Positions 37,902 to 52,227 of a stretch of 64,000 nt of DNA are shown here, in pieces (the first letter of the stretch is position 1; every line of letters begins with the position of its first letter). The translations under genes and the position numbers were made by a program. A model generated the notes under the pieces. It did not search any database, had not been told where the DNA came from, and saw only the letters and a program-made list of their open reading frames with translations. Origin of the DNA: Tillus elongatus (Eukaryota > Arthropoda > Insecta > Coleoptera > Cleridae); assembly GCA_964006375.1 (NCBI GenBank), contig OZ023267.1:17555971-17619970 (forward strand), written 5' to 3'.

Positions 37902-39054
37902 GGGACGCAGCAAGTGCGTTATAGTAGTGAATTTTTATAAGAATTGTACACTGTTAGTAAGATATACTATCAAAACTAATTCTTTAAATTTAAATGGACG
38001 TTTGAGATCGGTTTTAGAGTCCTAGTTAGCGATTATTAAAAAAATATATGTTTTATATGCAGCTACTAAATTCAAATTTGGTCTTAGATGTAAATACTGC
38101 AAGTGTCTTTAAAAAAATTGTGTTACAAATTTCATTAAAGTTACAAAAGTTTGTCAGAAAACAATTAATTATTTACAAAGGAAATGTACCTGTCAAATTA
38201 TAAATATGACAGGTATTTTTCCTTATAATTGTTTGGATGGTTTTGTTTTAGTCAACCCATCCAGTTTTTGCAAACAATAAACAACAAAAAAGGTTTTTTA
38301 AACAAAAAGAAGGTCAATATGTTATTTTTCTTTAATTTATTACCCACGTGCGTTTACATAGGTGTTACTAAGGTTCAAGATTGAAGATTCTGGCTTAATG
38401 GGAAATTTATTGAGCTATCGGATTTGAAATATTTTTACGAAAATTTTCTACCATAACATAAAAAACCTTGTTTGTTCTTTATTGTTTGCAAAAACTGATG
38501 GGTTGACTAAAACAAAACCATTCAAGCAATTAATATGGAAAAATACCTGTCATATTTATAATTCGACAGATACATTCCCTTTGTAAATAATTATTTTTTT
38601 CTGAAAAACGTTTGTAACTTTAATAAAATTTGTAACTCAATTTTTTAAGACACTTGCAGTACTTACATATTTTTATAATGCGACAGGTACATTCCCTTTG
38701 TAAATCATTTATTTTTTGTGAAAAACGTTTGTAACTTTAATGAAATTTGTAACACAATTTTTTTAAAGGCACTTGCAGTACTTACATATTATATCTAAGA
38801 CCAAATTTTAATTTAGTAGATGCATATAAAATATAATTTTTTTTAAATAATCGCTAACTGTGACTCTAAAACCGATCTCCAAGGTCCATTTTTTTTTATT
38901 ACAGGAAGACTGTCTCCTCAAGAAAAAAAACCGTTCCTTAGTGCCTTCTTTCAAGACAAATTTAAATTTAAAGAATTAGTCTTAATAATATATCTTACTA
39001 ATAGTGTACAATTCTTATGAAAATTCATTACCATAACGTACTTGCTGCGTCTAG
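37902..39054. mobile_element. Foldback element with long inverted arms and HINE-type 3' ends
   Basis: The left arm (37902..~38290) begins GGGACGCAGCAAGTGCGTTA. The right arm (~38465..39054) is its diverged reverse complement, ending CGTACTTGCTGCGTC. The right arm has an extra tandem copy of about 118 bp (38552..38668 and 38671..38788) and an insertion of about 70 bp near 38888..38955. A third 3'-end-like word (TTCTACCATAACAT) lies in the middle spacer. Confidence 0.6.
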
Positions 39055-39212
39055 AGTTTATTATTTTATTCTCCTGAATTGACTGGGCCCTGTTAGGAGT
39101 TTTCAGCTCCACTATTAACGAATTTATGGGCCACCATGTCAGATTGTTGTAACACACTTGCTGCGTTTAATACTTCCGTAGATATTTTCACAGATCGCTT
39201 CTTCATTTTTGT

Positions 39213-39346
39213 GTTTTAGTGAATTTTTATTAAAAATATTCACTAATAGAGAGGTATCGATGGTGAGACTTTGCAAAAATTCTTTCAAATGAGCGCGAAT
39301 TAGGACCCCTAGAACGCATATCCGGGGTCAGTTTGAATTTTTATAT

Positions 39347-39442
<96 letters not shown>

Positions 39443-39716
39443 ATCCGTCTGATAACTCAAAAAATAATTAACCGATTTAGATGAAACTCGGCAAGTGCGT
39501 TTCTTTTATTAATGGCTTGGATGAGTTCGTTGGCCAGGAAAATCGGACAGGGTTTTCCGGGAAAATTTTGAGTTTTCTTTCAAAAAAAAATTTTTTTCCG
39601 AAAATTTCGATAAAATTTGGTCTACATATTGCTTTGGGAAATACCTAACTATGTGCCAAAATTCAGCTTTCTAGGGTTACAGAAAATTGAGCTATTCAAA
39701 TTTGAAACATTTATGT
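39213..39716 (+). repeat. HINE copy: 5' end, TA array, internal block
   Basis: 5' block (39213..39351), TA array (39352..39438) and internal block (GATAACTCAAAAAATAAT, GGTTTTCCGGGAAAATTTTG). It ends at the tandem duplication that follows. Confidence 0.55.
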
Positions 39717-40078
39717 TTAAATCATAAGTATGTGGTTGCTGTTGGTTAGTCAATGCTTCTCTTATTGACTCATGAAAGTCATTTTTAAGTTTCTGAGAAA
39801 TGTCAATAATACTGAATTCACTGATTGTTAATCATTGGAAGCATTTACGATTATATATAACCCTATTGTAATTTATTATCATTTATCACCTCTGTAGTTA
39901 AATCATAAGTATGTGGTTGCTGTTGGTTAGTCAATGCTTCTCTTATTGACTCATGAAATTCATTTTTAAGTTTCCGAGAAATGTCAATAATACTGAATTC
40001 ACTGATTGTTAATCATTGGAAGCATTTACGATTATATATAACCCTATTGTAATTTATTATCATTTATCACCTCTGTAG
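39717..40078 (+). repeat. 181-bp direct tandem duplication
   Basis: Units 39717..39897 and 39898..40078 are almost identical. I see two differences (CATGAAAGTC/CATGAAATTC and GTTTCTGAG/GTTTCCGAG). The unit is non-coding. Confidence 0.85.
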
Positions 40079-40089
40079 TATAATTATTT

Positions 40090-40205
40090 TTTTCCTTACA
40101 ACTCGCAGCGTTTTTAGTCAATTGTTGTTATTAATAGTCAATAGTTTCTTTCCGAATACACACAGCTTCCATTGTCTTCTGCTTCTGCCGCTGTTACAGT
40201 CCTTT
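40090..40205 (+). repeat. Second copy of the 34709..34850 repeat
   Basis: CCTTACAACTCGCAGCG and TTCTGCTTCTGCCGCTGTTA match the earlier copy in order. Confidence 0.45.
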
Positions 40206-40547
40206 TATTTAGAGGTAGAGTTGTAACCACTCATACAGCCAGTGTTTTTTAACCACGTGGCTGGGGGACTGACCGAATTCATTCCCAGTTGCTGTTGATT
40301 TACTCATATTCTCTTAATATGTTTGAAGATGTGGTGTCTACTTCATTCCAAGTCACTATTAACCGACTATTTATGAAATCAAATAAGTAAATTAAATCGA
40401 TTGTCATAAAATATGCAGTGTATTAAGACAAGGAAAAAAGAAATAAAACATATATAACTGTGCACATTTTGATTATATTTTAGGGTGCTTGAGAGAGGTA
40501 TTGTCACAGCATAATATCTTATTAAAGTTCATTTGTAAATAGGTTTA

Positions 40548-41143
<596 letters not shown>

Positions 41144-42146
41144 CCGAGTTTTTTCTGATTTATCTAGCAGACTCTGCATCAAAATTCAAACAAACAACAA
41201 AATGTTTTGTAATTGTAGGAATTGTCTCAGCTTATTCTTTGTGCTTACTCGAGCATAATGTAGCCGTATTAGCTTTTATTTATTTTATCGAGCTCAAGAT
41301 AGAAATTAAGCGAAATAATGTTTTGAATCTTTATTGAAACTCAACTAAATTTTCATCTCAGTGCACTCATACATGCACAAACTGCTTGCGCAATGCAGTT
41401 CTTGCGTATTTTAAATAACAAACAGCGCTGAAGTTTCTTGATCAGAATTTAATTACACATTTATTATGCTTTTGAAAAAGTACATGCACTTTATACTTGA
41501 TATGAAAATGAAGTCAAACCTTTTACCATTCAACACCGAAACTCGTTTTGCCGCAACAATTGAATAACTACAACAAATGTATCACTCGCTTTGTAACCTT
41601 TAGACTTTTTTATCAAAATAATGCATTGTGAGCTTTAAAAGCTCTTCTTTCATAGGCACAATTTATTTATTTTTTAGCAGTAGTCCATTTCCTGAACGAA
41701 ACAATGTTACACGATAAAACTAGCATAAATATTCCTGGGGCCCCATAATTAATTGGATATTAGCTATGGTGTGATCGCTGGCGTAAAAATTAAGCGATTG
41801 GGCTCAACATCCCTTAGCAAAATGTTACTCGTTCTCATTATTCAGGGTGTTTAAATAATTTTTCTTAAAATTATTTTTTCAAATATCTTGAATGCGCTTC
41901 AACATATTATGAAATGTGGTATGGTATTATTAGGCATCATGCGTAATACGATGACGGTATCAATTTCACTACTGCCGCTTGGTGACGCCACCGACAGCGA
42001 CACCTGTTCGTTAAGATTGTCATAATTTTTTGTCCACCTTGTATGCACATTTTTGAACAAGAATAAAGAAAGCCCATTTATTTTCACACAAAAAACGTAT
42101 ACCTCTTTGAAGTCGCAAAAGTTGACCGTTTTCAAAATAATGGTAC
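41144..42146. other. No gene seen
   Basis: Non-coding. A TTCAGGGTGTTTAAATAA word near 41843 could be the end of a decayed Tc1-like repeat. Confidence 0.3.
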
Positions 42147-42263
42147 TTTTTAGTGAATTTTCGTAGAAAAGAGATCCCGATTTTGAATTTTGAAAAAAAA
42201 TGCAAATGAGCGCAAACTAGGACCCCTAGAATCCATATCCGACGTCAGTTTCAATTTTTATAT

Positions 42264-42348
<85 letters not shown>

Positions 42349-42372
42349 ACCGATTACTCAAAAAATAATGCA
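42147..42372 (+). repeat. HINE 5' half with TA array, cut by a LINE
   Basis: 5' block, TA array (42266..42345) and CACACCGATTACTCAAAAAA, then LINE copy E begins. Confidence 0.55.
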
Positions 42373-44262
42373 CAGCTTAAATACTATCGTACCGTGGGTG
42401 CTGACAAGGAGGAAATAGGCAACTTGTTAATTCTGGACTTGAAGGTTTGGAGGTTCGGAGGAGACGGAAATACATGTGCCGGCAAGGAATTCCACAACTT
42501 GGAAGTCCTCGGCACAAAAGAGCGAGGATAAGAAGATGTTCTATGTCTGGTGACCTGGACAGTAAAAGGGTGCATTCGCTCTGTCCCCCTGGTAGATCTG
42601 TTGGAGGCAGCAGGTGGAGGAACTATGGAATAAAGCTTCTCTGAGCAGTGCCCGTTCAGATATCTATAAAAGAGAGAGAGGTCACCAACGACACGTTGGT
42701 GGACTAGGGATGGCAGCCTTTGGGTAAGGTTAGGGTCACCGAAGAGACGTTCGGCTCTATTCTGAATGGAGTCCAGAATAGCGAGTGTGGAAGCGGCAGC
42801 GGCACCCCATATGTGGAAGCAGTATTCGAGGCCTTATTTGTGAAGTATATAAGGTATAGAGATTAGCTGGTGAAAAGTATTTGCCAGCCCGGAGGAAGAA
42901 ACTTAATTTCTTAGCAGCTGCTTCTGCAATTGATCTGACATGTTGGTGCCAATTGAGATTTCGGTCCACAGAAATGCAGTAAAGAGGACTCATTACTTTG
43001 AATAACTTGGTTGTTCATTGTGATGGGTCTGGAGGCTGGTGTATCTCTCATGACATAGAAAGCAAGACTGAGATTTGGTAGAGTTGAATTGTAAAAGATT
43101 TCTACTACACAAATACAATATTTTTTTGGAGATCCCCAGAGACAGAACCCTCCACAAGTCTGCGATCCTCATCTAATTGGGCTAAAGAGACAGGCTTAGA
43201 ATATTGTATATTTGAGTGGAGGGTGCTCTCGTCCGCGTAACTGTGAACTGGGTTGGGTGTGCTAGAGAGGAGGTCATTGGTGTGGAGAAGAAACAAAGTA
43301 GGGGCTAAGGCTGAACCTTGAGGGACACCTCCATTAATTGGATACAGTTTAGAGGAATGGCCATCCACGACAACAGAAATGGTTCGGTAGGAGAATAAAT
43401 TTGCTGTCCAGGTACAGAGTTTTGGTGGTGGGCCATAGGCCGAAAGTTTATTAAGCAGCGCTGCGTGCCAGACCTGGTTGAATGCTTTGGATATGTCTAG
43501 AGCGACAATCTGGGATTCACCGTGTAGTTCCATAGACTTGTTCCAAGAATGTATGACAAAGGAAATGAGGTCCGCAGTTTATCTGCGCTGACGGAATACA
43601 CACTGTCTGTCGTGAAGTAGACTGTCTTTTTCAAGAAATTTTAGTAATTCGGTGTTTATCTACTTCTCCATCACTTTAGAGATGACTGAAAGGAGATAAA
43701 TAGGCCTGTAGTTGCTAGGAAGCGCTTTGGATCCTTTTTTAGGGACGGGTTGTACTCGAGCAGTTTTCCAGTTACTAGGGAATATGCCTCTATTGTAAGA
43801 TGTCTGAAACAGACGAGTCAGGGCAGAAGCAAGTTCTGGTGAGCATTTTTTGAGAACAATTGCTGGGATCTCGTCAAGGCCAGAGGCTTTCCTGGTATTA
43901 AGAGAAGAGAGCATCTTTCGTTCCTTTTTAGTTTTGAAAATGATATCCATCATTTTATGCGCAACATTGGGGACTGTTGGTGGTTGAACATTTGGAGGTG
44001 GGTTGAGAGTAGAATTGCCGGCGAACAACGAGGCAAAAAGTTCAGCCTTGCCCAGGGCGGTAAAAGCAATTTCATCCCCTGAAACAAGAGGTGGGAACGT
44101 GCTCTTGCAGAAATTATTCCCAATAGGCTTAGCAAGGGTCCATAAGGGTTTGCTGCCGTTGGAGCTTGGGATGACCTTGTTTTTCATTCGGTTATTTAAC
44201 GAGTAGCGGACGTAGCGGTTTCTTGCGTCGTTAAATGCTTAACGGTTTTCTTGACTCGAATT
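42373..44262 (-). mobile_element. Non-LTR retrotransposon copy E (CR1/Jockey-like)
   Basis: Same family as copies A-D. On the minus strand the frame 44187..43660 (175 codons) covers the linker and RT entry (PLVSGDEI, NTRKASGLDEIPAIVLKKC, NWKTARVQPVPKKGSKALP, NYRPIYLLSVISKVMEK) with no break. The frame 43533..43105 has LDISKAFNQVWH, GVPQGSALAPTLFLLHTND and YADE in place of YADD. C-terminal and 3' UTR sequence follows in broken frames. The endonuclease is missing. Confidence 0.82.
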
Positions 44263-44779
44263 GTCAGAAACGCAGATAACAGCATCTAAGTTAAACACTA
44301 AAAGCATGTTATCTATAAACATAGCAACTTTTCGAATGTAGACCCAAGGAACAGCCAAGAAGCAGTGTCGATAAAAACTAAGCAGAGAGCTACCCTTTAG
44401 CTAAAGACCAAACAGGAGTCTGGAGTCTGAGGATTTTGTTCTGTGGTACAAATAGCATTTCACACACTATGTCAGCAACATAAGCCTACGGAACATAGTT
44501 ATACAGAGTGCTAAATATACAAGTGCAAAGTAAACAGTCATCAACGTATGCTGGTCCAATACATCAATTGGTGACCCAAATTTAAAAATGATGGATTGAG
44601 CTTACCAAACGTTAATTCCATGGGATGGTTCCATGAAAGATTAGTCACTGTCACCGAAATCAAGTAAATAGCAAATTTAGGAAAGCGAAGAACCATGGTG
44701 AGCCTAGAACTAAGACAACCACTCTAAGGAGAAATTCTCCTTATAGTAAAGTGGAAAAGACCGATTTTGTTTATGTAAA
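44263..44779. other. No gene recognised
   Basis: This may be further decayed sequence of the coding remnant that follows. Confidence 0.3.
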
Positions 44780-45130
44780 CCAGAATAATATTTTCATGGC
44801 ACCACCAGCTAAGATCAGTGATAATTTTATTAGTTGCCTTAGAAAGTTTAATAAGGGTAGCCGCCGAGGACAGCAATGCAACCCCTTCGGAATACATTGT
44901 TACCTACTAAATGTGCCGCAAGGTCATTAACATGCGTAAGAAACAGTTAAGCAGAATGAGACTTTCATAACACCGTTTCTTAAAACTACTGATAATTTTA
45001 CTAGCTCCCCCAAGAAACTTACTAGCGGTAATTTCCGAGGCCACCAATGGAACATAGTCGTCATAAATTGTTACGTTACAACCTCCTAAATGGTTCAGAA
45101 GGTAATTACTGACGTCTGTAACATTAGCGG
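44780..45130 (-). pseudogene. Heavily decayed coding remnant, possibly RT of another LINE
   Basis: The minus strand reads VSNYLLNHLGGCNVTIYDDY and ASEITASKFLGGASKIISSF near 45125-44980. A second similar piece (HVNDLAAHLVGNN, LSSAATLIKLSKATNKIITD) follows near 44940-44800. The arrangement recalls a LINE IND...YADD region present twice. The identity is tentative. Confidence 0.28.
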
Positions 45131-45461
45131 GCTCAGACCTTATCCCTGTGAAAACTCACGCCCAAGAGGGTGTTCAGATGTTCACACCTTGTCGATTTGT
45201 GCCCTCAAATGTCTGTGTGATAAGTAGTAATTTAAAATTTTAAAATTTAAATAAGAATAGAGTAGAATTCAGCAACGCAAAATGCAACAGTGACTAAATT
45301 TTCCATAAATTGCCTAGTCACAACATATTTAAAAGAGTCTATATTTTGTATAATTTTTCTCTTGTTCTAAAGTAATATTAAGCTTGTAAAAAACCAACAC
45401 AATCGGTATTGGACAAAACCATTCTGTTTTCATTTGTTTTTATTTACACACAGCCTACCGT

Positions 45462-46211
45462 GTTTTTAGTGAATTTTCTTAGAAAAAATTCACTAATGAG
45501 GAGATCCCGACTTTTGAATTTTGAAAAAATTTCGTCAAATGAGCGCGATCTAGGACCCCTAGAACCCATATCCGGGGTCAGTTTCAATTTTTATATGTAT
45601 CACACCGATAACTCAAAAAATAATGGGCCGATTTTGATAAAATTTGGCGTGTACCTTTCTTTTGTAAATGGCTTGGATAAGTTTGTTAGTCAGGAAAATC
45701 GGACGAGGTTTTCCGGGAAAATTTTGAGTTTTAATTCGAAAAAAATTCTTATCTCAAAAAATAATGGGCCGATTTTAATAAAATTTGCCACGTACCTTCT
45801 TCTTGTAAATGGCGTTGACAAGTTTGTTAGTCAGGAAAATCGGACGAGGTTTTCCGGGAAAATTTTGAGTTTTTATTCGAAAAAAAATGTTATCTCAAAG
45901 AATGATGGGCCGATTTTGATAAAATTTGGCATGTACCTTCCTTATGTAAATGGCTTTGATAAGTTCGTTAATAGAAAAAATCGGACGAGGTTTTCCGGAA
46001 AAATTTTGAGTTTTCATTTGAAAAAAAATTTTTTCTTAAAAAATTAAAAAATTATGATAACCAAATTTGGTAGGTAGGTTTACGATATAAAAAGTAAACT
46101 ATACACCCAAATTTAGATTTCTATGTTACAGGAAAAAAAGTTATAATAAAATATGTTGTGCCAGATCATTTCTATGAAAATTCACTACCATAACGCACTT
46201 GCTGCGTCCAG
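45462..46211 (+). mobile_element. Reference copy of the HINE (Helentron-like) family, both ends present
   Basis: At the 5' end, after TTTT, TAGTGAATTTTC (45467..45478) forms a hairpin with AAAATTCACTAA just inside. The same 12 bases appear inverted as GAAAATTCACTA at 46176..46187. The 3' end then has CCATA, the hairpin ACGCA-CTTGC-TGCGT, CCAG and a T-run. Subterminal inverted repeats, a 3' hairpin, no TIR/TSD and an internal microsatellite position match DINE-1/HINE elements. The TA array is almost absent here. Three internal units of about 141 bp start near 45609, 45750 and 45892. Confidence 0.6.
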
Positions 46212-46744
46212 GCTTTTTTAAATATCACTTTGTTTGCCATGCAAACTCCAAACACCATCTTTAATTAAACATTAACCCTCGTTTTTTTTTAAATTACAAG
46301 TCAAGCCAATTATATTGTGTACATCTTTATGATACACATAACAAATGCACATCGGCGATGTGAAAATATATCTTAATCATGATGATATAACTGGGTCGCT
46401 CGTGCGAAGAGGCATCCATTTGTTTCGAAAGAAATTTCCGTTGTAGTGTAGCCGCGACATTTTTAGTATACGTATAAAGACGATTTACGAGAATTAGAAC
46501 ATCAATTTTTGTTAGCGGGAGTGAAACTACTCTATGAGATATACATGAGAGCATATTTTACTATATCATAATTTTTACTCAGTCGCCGTTTTACTCTTAG
46601 GATAAATAAGGTTACGAAATCTTGTAAATATTTAAAAGGCCTGTAAAACTGAAAGCATGTGAAGACCTGCATGCCATAAATTTTAAACTGATATATTTTT
46701 AGATGTGTAATTTTCACGCCATAATAAATAAATAGCTTTTAAAA
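46212..46744. other. No gene seen
   Basis: No supported feature. Confidence 0.35.
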
Positions 46745-47465
46745 ATTCTGGACGCAGTAACTACGTGATGGTAGCGAATTTTCATTAAAAAGTTTTTAAT
46801 AGCAAATAAGTGTTTTTTTAAAGAAAGCAGGCATTAAATTTGGTTACCAGTATAACCTATATAGTAGAAACAGTGTGCCATGTTTAATCAAAATAACTGT
46901 ATTGTTTGAAAATTTTAAACAATTTCCGAAAGTAAACTTAAAATGTTCCCGAAAAAACTGGTTTCTTGGCCAACGAACCTGAAAGGTTAATAGCAATTTG
47001 AACTATTCAAATTTAAAACGCGCTAGCATAACGCACTTGCTGCGTCTCGAATTTCTTTTCTTACAAAAATGCATTACATTTCGATGGACAATGCAAAAAC
47101 TCAATAACATAGGGCGTGTTCGATTAAAAAAAAAAGAAAATTTGTATCACGAACGACATGTGAGCCACCCTGTGATTGTAGAAATATTTTTTTAAGATAT
47201 AGCTCAAGAGACCGTATAATTAATATGTACAATTTATGTTCGTATCTTGTACAATAACAGATATATTGTATTTTATTAATTTTTTACTAAAATGCACCAA
47301 AAATTATATACCATTACACGATCAACTCTATAGCTAAAACTACTGCCAAAGCATCAGAGAAGGGGTCTATTTGAAATGAATTTTCTGGAAACATTTAAGT
47401 AGAATGAAGGACAATGACGGTTGAAGCTAAGATTTCAGGATTTGTAAAACGTTCTTCTTAAGACA
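46745..47465 (-). repeat. HINE copy, reverse orientation, partial
   Basis: TGGACGCAGTAACTACGTGA opens it and a forward 3' end lies near 47025..47046. The middle block (GAGCCACCCTGTGATTGTAG, AACAGATATATTG, GGACAATGACGGTTGAAGC) runs to 47465, where a DUF4817 element starts. Confidence 0.5.
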
Positions 47466-47466
47466 T

Positions 47467-49630
<2,164 letters not shown>

Positions 49631-49777
49631 CAGGATTTCTTCATTATTGAATTAAAATATAAATTACTAAAATTAAAAACCACCATGATAAAAACCAACG
49701 GAGATATTGTAATAAAATGCACCAGAAATAAGAAACTAATGTTATATGTACTCCTAACTCTTTATAATAATTGTTCA

Positions 49778-49782
<5 letters not shown>

Positions 49783-49849
<67 letters not shown>
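49783..49849. repeat. (TA)n microsatellite
   Basis: About 67 bp of TA. Confidence 0.9.
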
Positions 49850-51302
49850 TATACTGTCTTATTTATACACACATTTTTATTTGTAAATTTTTTTTTCTTA
49901 TTTTATCTATATGTGTGATTGTAAATTGTTTTTTATCTACTGCATGTTTTCATGTTTTTAAATACATATTTTATTTATACCTATCTGTAGTATTTATATT
50001 TTTTACAAACTTTTTATTCACACACATAATTTTATTCTATCAAATTGTTTCTGTGTTTATATGGTATGGTTGCCAAGTGTTTTTCTTTACATGTTTATTT
50101 TTGAATCAATAACTTCTTTGACTGATTCTATGCCTTCGTGGTACTACGCATGTATTACAAAGGAATCAATAAACCTATATATCTATCTATTTATTGTTAT
50201 TATCATTACTATTAATATTATTCTTTAATATGCATGTTTTGAGTGACTAAAATTAGAAACGTAGGATAAAGATCCCAGACAACAAAACCACAGTCCCTAA
50301 CAGGAAACTTGTCTGGTAATAATAATATAGTGCTAAATGTATACATATCTGAAGACGGATTTACGTACAACTTTAATTATCGGCCCCAGCTTAAATTAAC
50401 TAAAAAGATTTAAAATAGCAGAAAGGTTAAAATAAAACATATAGCTACAAACGTAAAATTTCTCGTATGTTCGTCTATTATTATAGAACCAACGAAAATT
50501 TTAAACTTACAAATAAGTTTTCCTATATTTCAGAATATATGAAGACTATTCAGATGCACTCTTCATTAAGTACCAAATGGTAATTTTTTAGTTATTATTT
50601 CACCACAGACCGCACTCCATATTTTTCTCTCTGCATACAAGAATTCTCTAAAACAGTGTTTGTGATCACTATAATAAATGAATCTCGCTTTCTTAACCCG
50701 CAGTCTTCAGCTGGCATTTAGAGTAATTGAATTTTGAAGCGCCAGTTAATAAGACGGCTGATACTTTGCATAACTGGTAATAAAAACCATGCTTTGTCTA
50801 CATTAATAACACATTTTTAAATTTAGGTCAGACACTTCAAATGTAATAGGGCCTTTGCGCGATTCTAAGATTTCTCTGGATCAAATTTACCGTGCCAAAT
50901 GCCAGATTCTACAGAATTTCGTAAAATGAGTTTTCGATCGGGCAATTTTGGAATAAAAAGGTTATACAATCTTAAAATCTTTAGACTGATGTTGCACTAG
51001 TTCAGAGTGTATTCAGTTCTCTGATGTCATTTTAGAGCAGCTGCTTTTATTTCGTTTAATAAAGCTTTATTTGTTTCATTGTGTCTCGAGTTTTATTATA
51101 AAATCAAAACTACGTATCTCTAGATTCCACTTTCTCTTTAAATGTTGCATTTAGAAGAGTGTAAAATAGCTGATTTATTTAGGCCCTTACAAATGTTTAG
51201 TTTTTGTTGTATTTCTTCAGATAGATAAGATAGTAATGCATTGTTATATTTATGTATTTTTACAGATCCTAACAGAAATTAACACATTAGACCATATACA
51301 AA
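49850..51302. other. No gene seen
   Basis: AT-rich and free of the window's common repeats, so it may be unique host sequence. Confidence 0.35.
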
Positions 51303-52172
51303 AAAATTCTGTACGCAGCAAGTGCGTTACGGTATGAATTTTCATAGGAATGATCTACATTTTTTCTTATTACATATTGATTATGCCTGTGAACTATATA
51401 TAGTTCACTGCTTTGTGGTTACAACTTGAAAAATGTTTCAAATGTCTCAAAGCTGTTACTTCGTCATAAGCGAGTTTTTGCTACACCAATTCGATAAAAA
51501 AGTGTGCAACCAAAATTTAAGAAAAAGTCTGGAAGGAAAAAGTGCGTTGTGGTAAGGAATTTTCATAAACATGTTTTTTATAGCCAATAGGCTTTTTTTA
51601 AGAAAGCATGTGTCAAATTTGCTTACTAGTATATCCTGTATAATAGGCGAAACATAATGAGCCATATTTCATAAATATAATTTTATTGCTTGAAAATGTA
51701 CAAAAAGTTTCTGAAAATAAACTTTAAATGTTCCCGAAAAAAAGTGGTTTCCGGCCAACATACCTTATAGGTTCATAGAAAATTGAGCTATTCAAATTTG
51801 AAGCATTTAATGAAAATACGCTACCATAACGCACTTGCTGCGTCCAGAATTTCTTTTCTTACAAACATGCATTATATTTCGATGAAAAATTTGAAAAGGC
51901 AATAACATAAGGCGTGTTCAATTAAACAAAAAGAAAATTCGTACCACAAACGACTGATTGGCCAGCCTATGATTGCAGAAATATTTTTTTTAAGATGAAG
52001 CTCAAGACACCCTATAATTAACGTATAATTTTTTTTCGTAACTTGTATAATAACGGATATATTGCGCTTAATGGATTTTTTACGAAAATTCTCTAAAAAA
52101 TATATCAAAATCGGCCCATCATTTTTTAAGTTATCAGGTAATACACCCACACACACGCACAGACCTACACAC

Positions 52173-52223
<51 letters not shown>
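51303..52223 (-). repeat. HINE copies, reverse orientation, with TA array
   Basis: Reversed 3' ends at 51303 and 51525 (GGAAAAAGTGCGTTG) and a forward 3' end at 51812..51852. Then the middle block (TAACGGATATATTGCGCTTA), an AC-rich run and a TA array (52176..52223). Confidence 0.5.
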
Positions 52224-52227
<4 letters not shown>

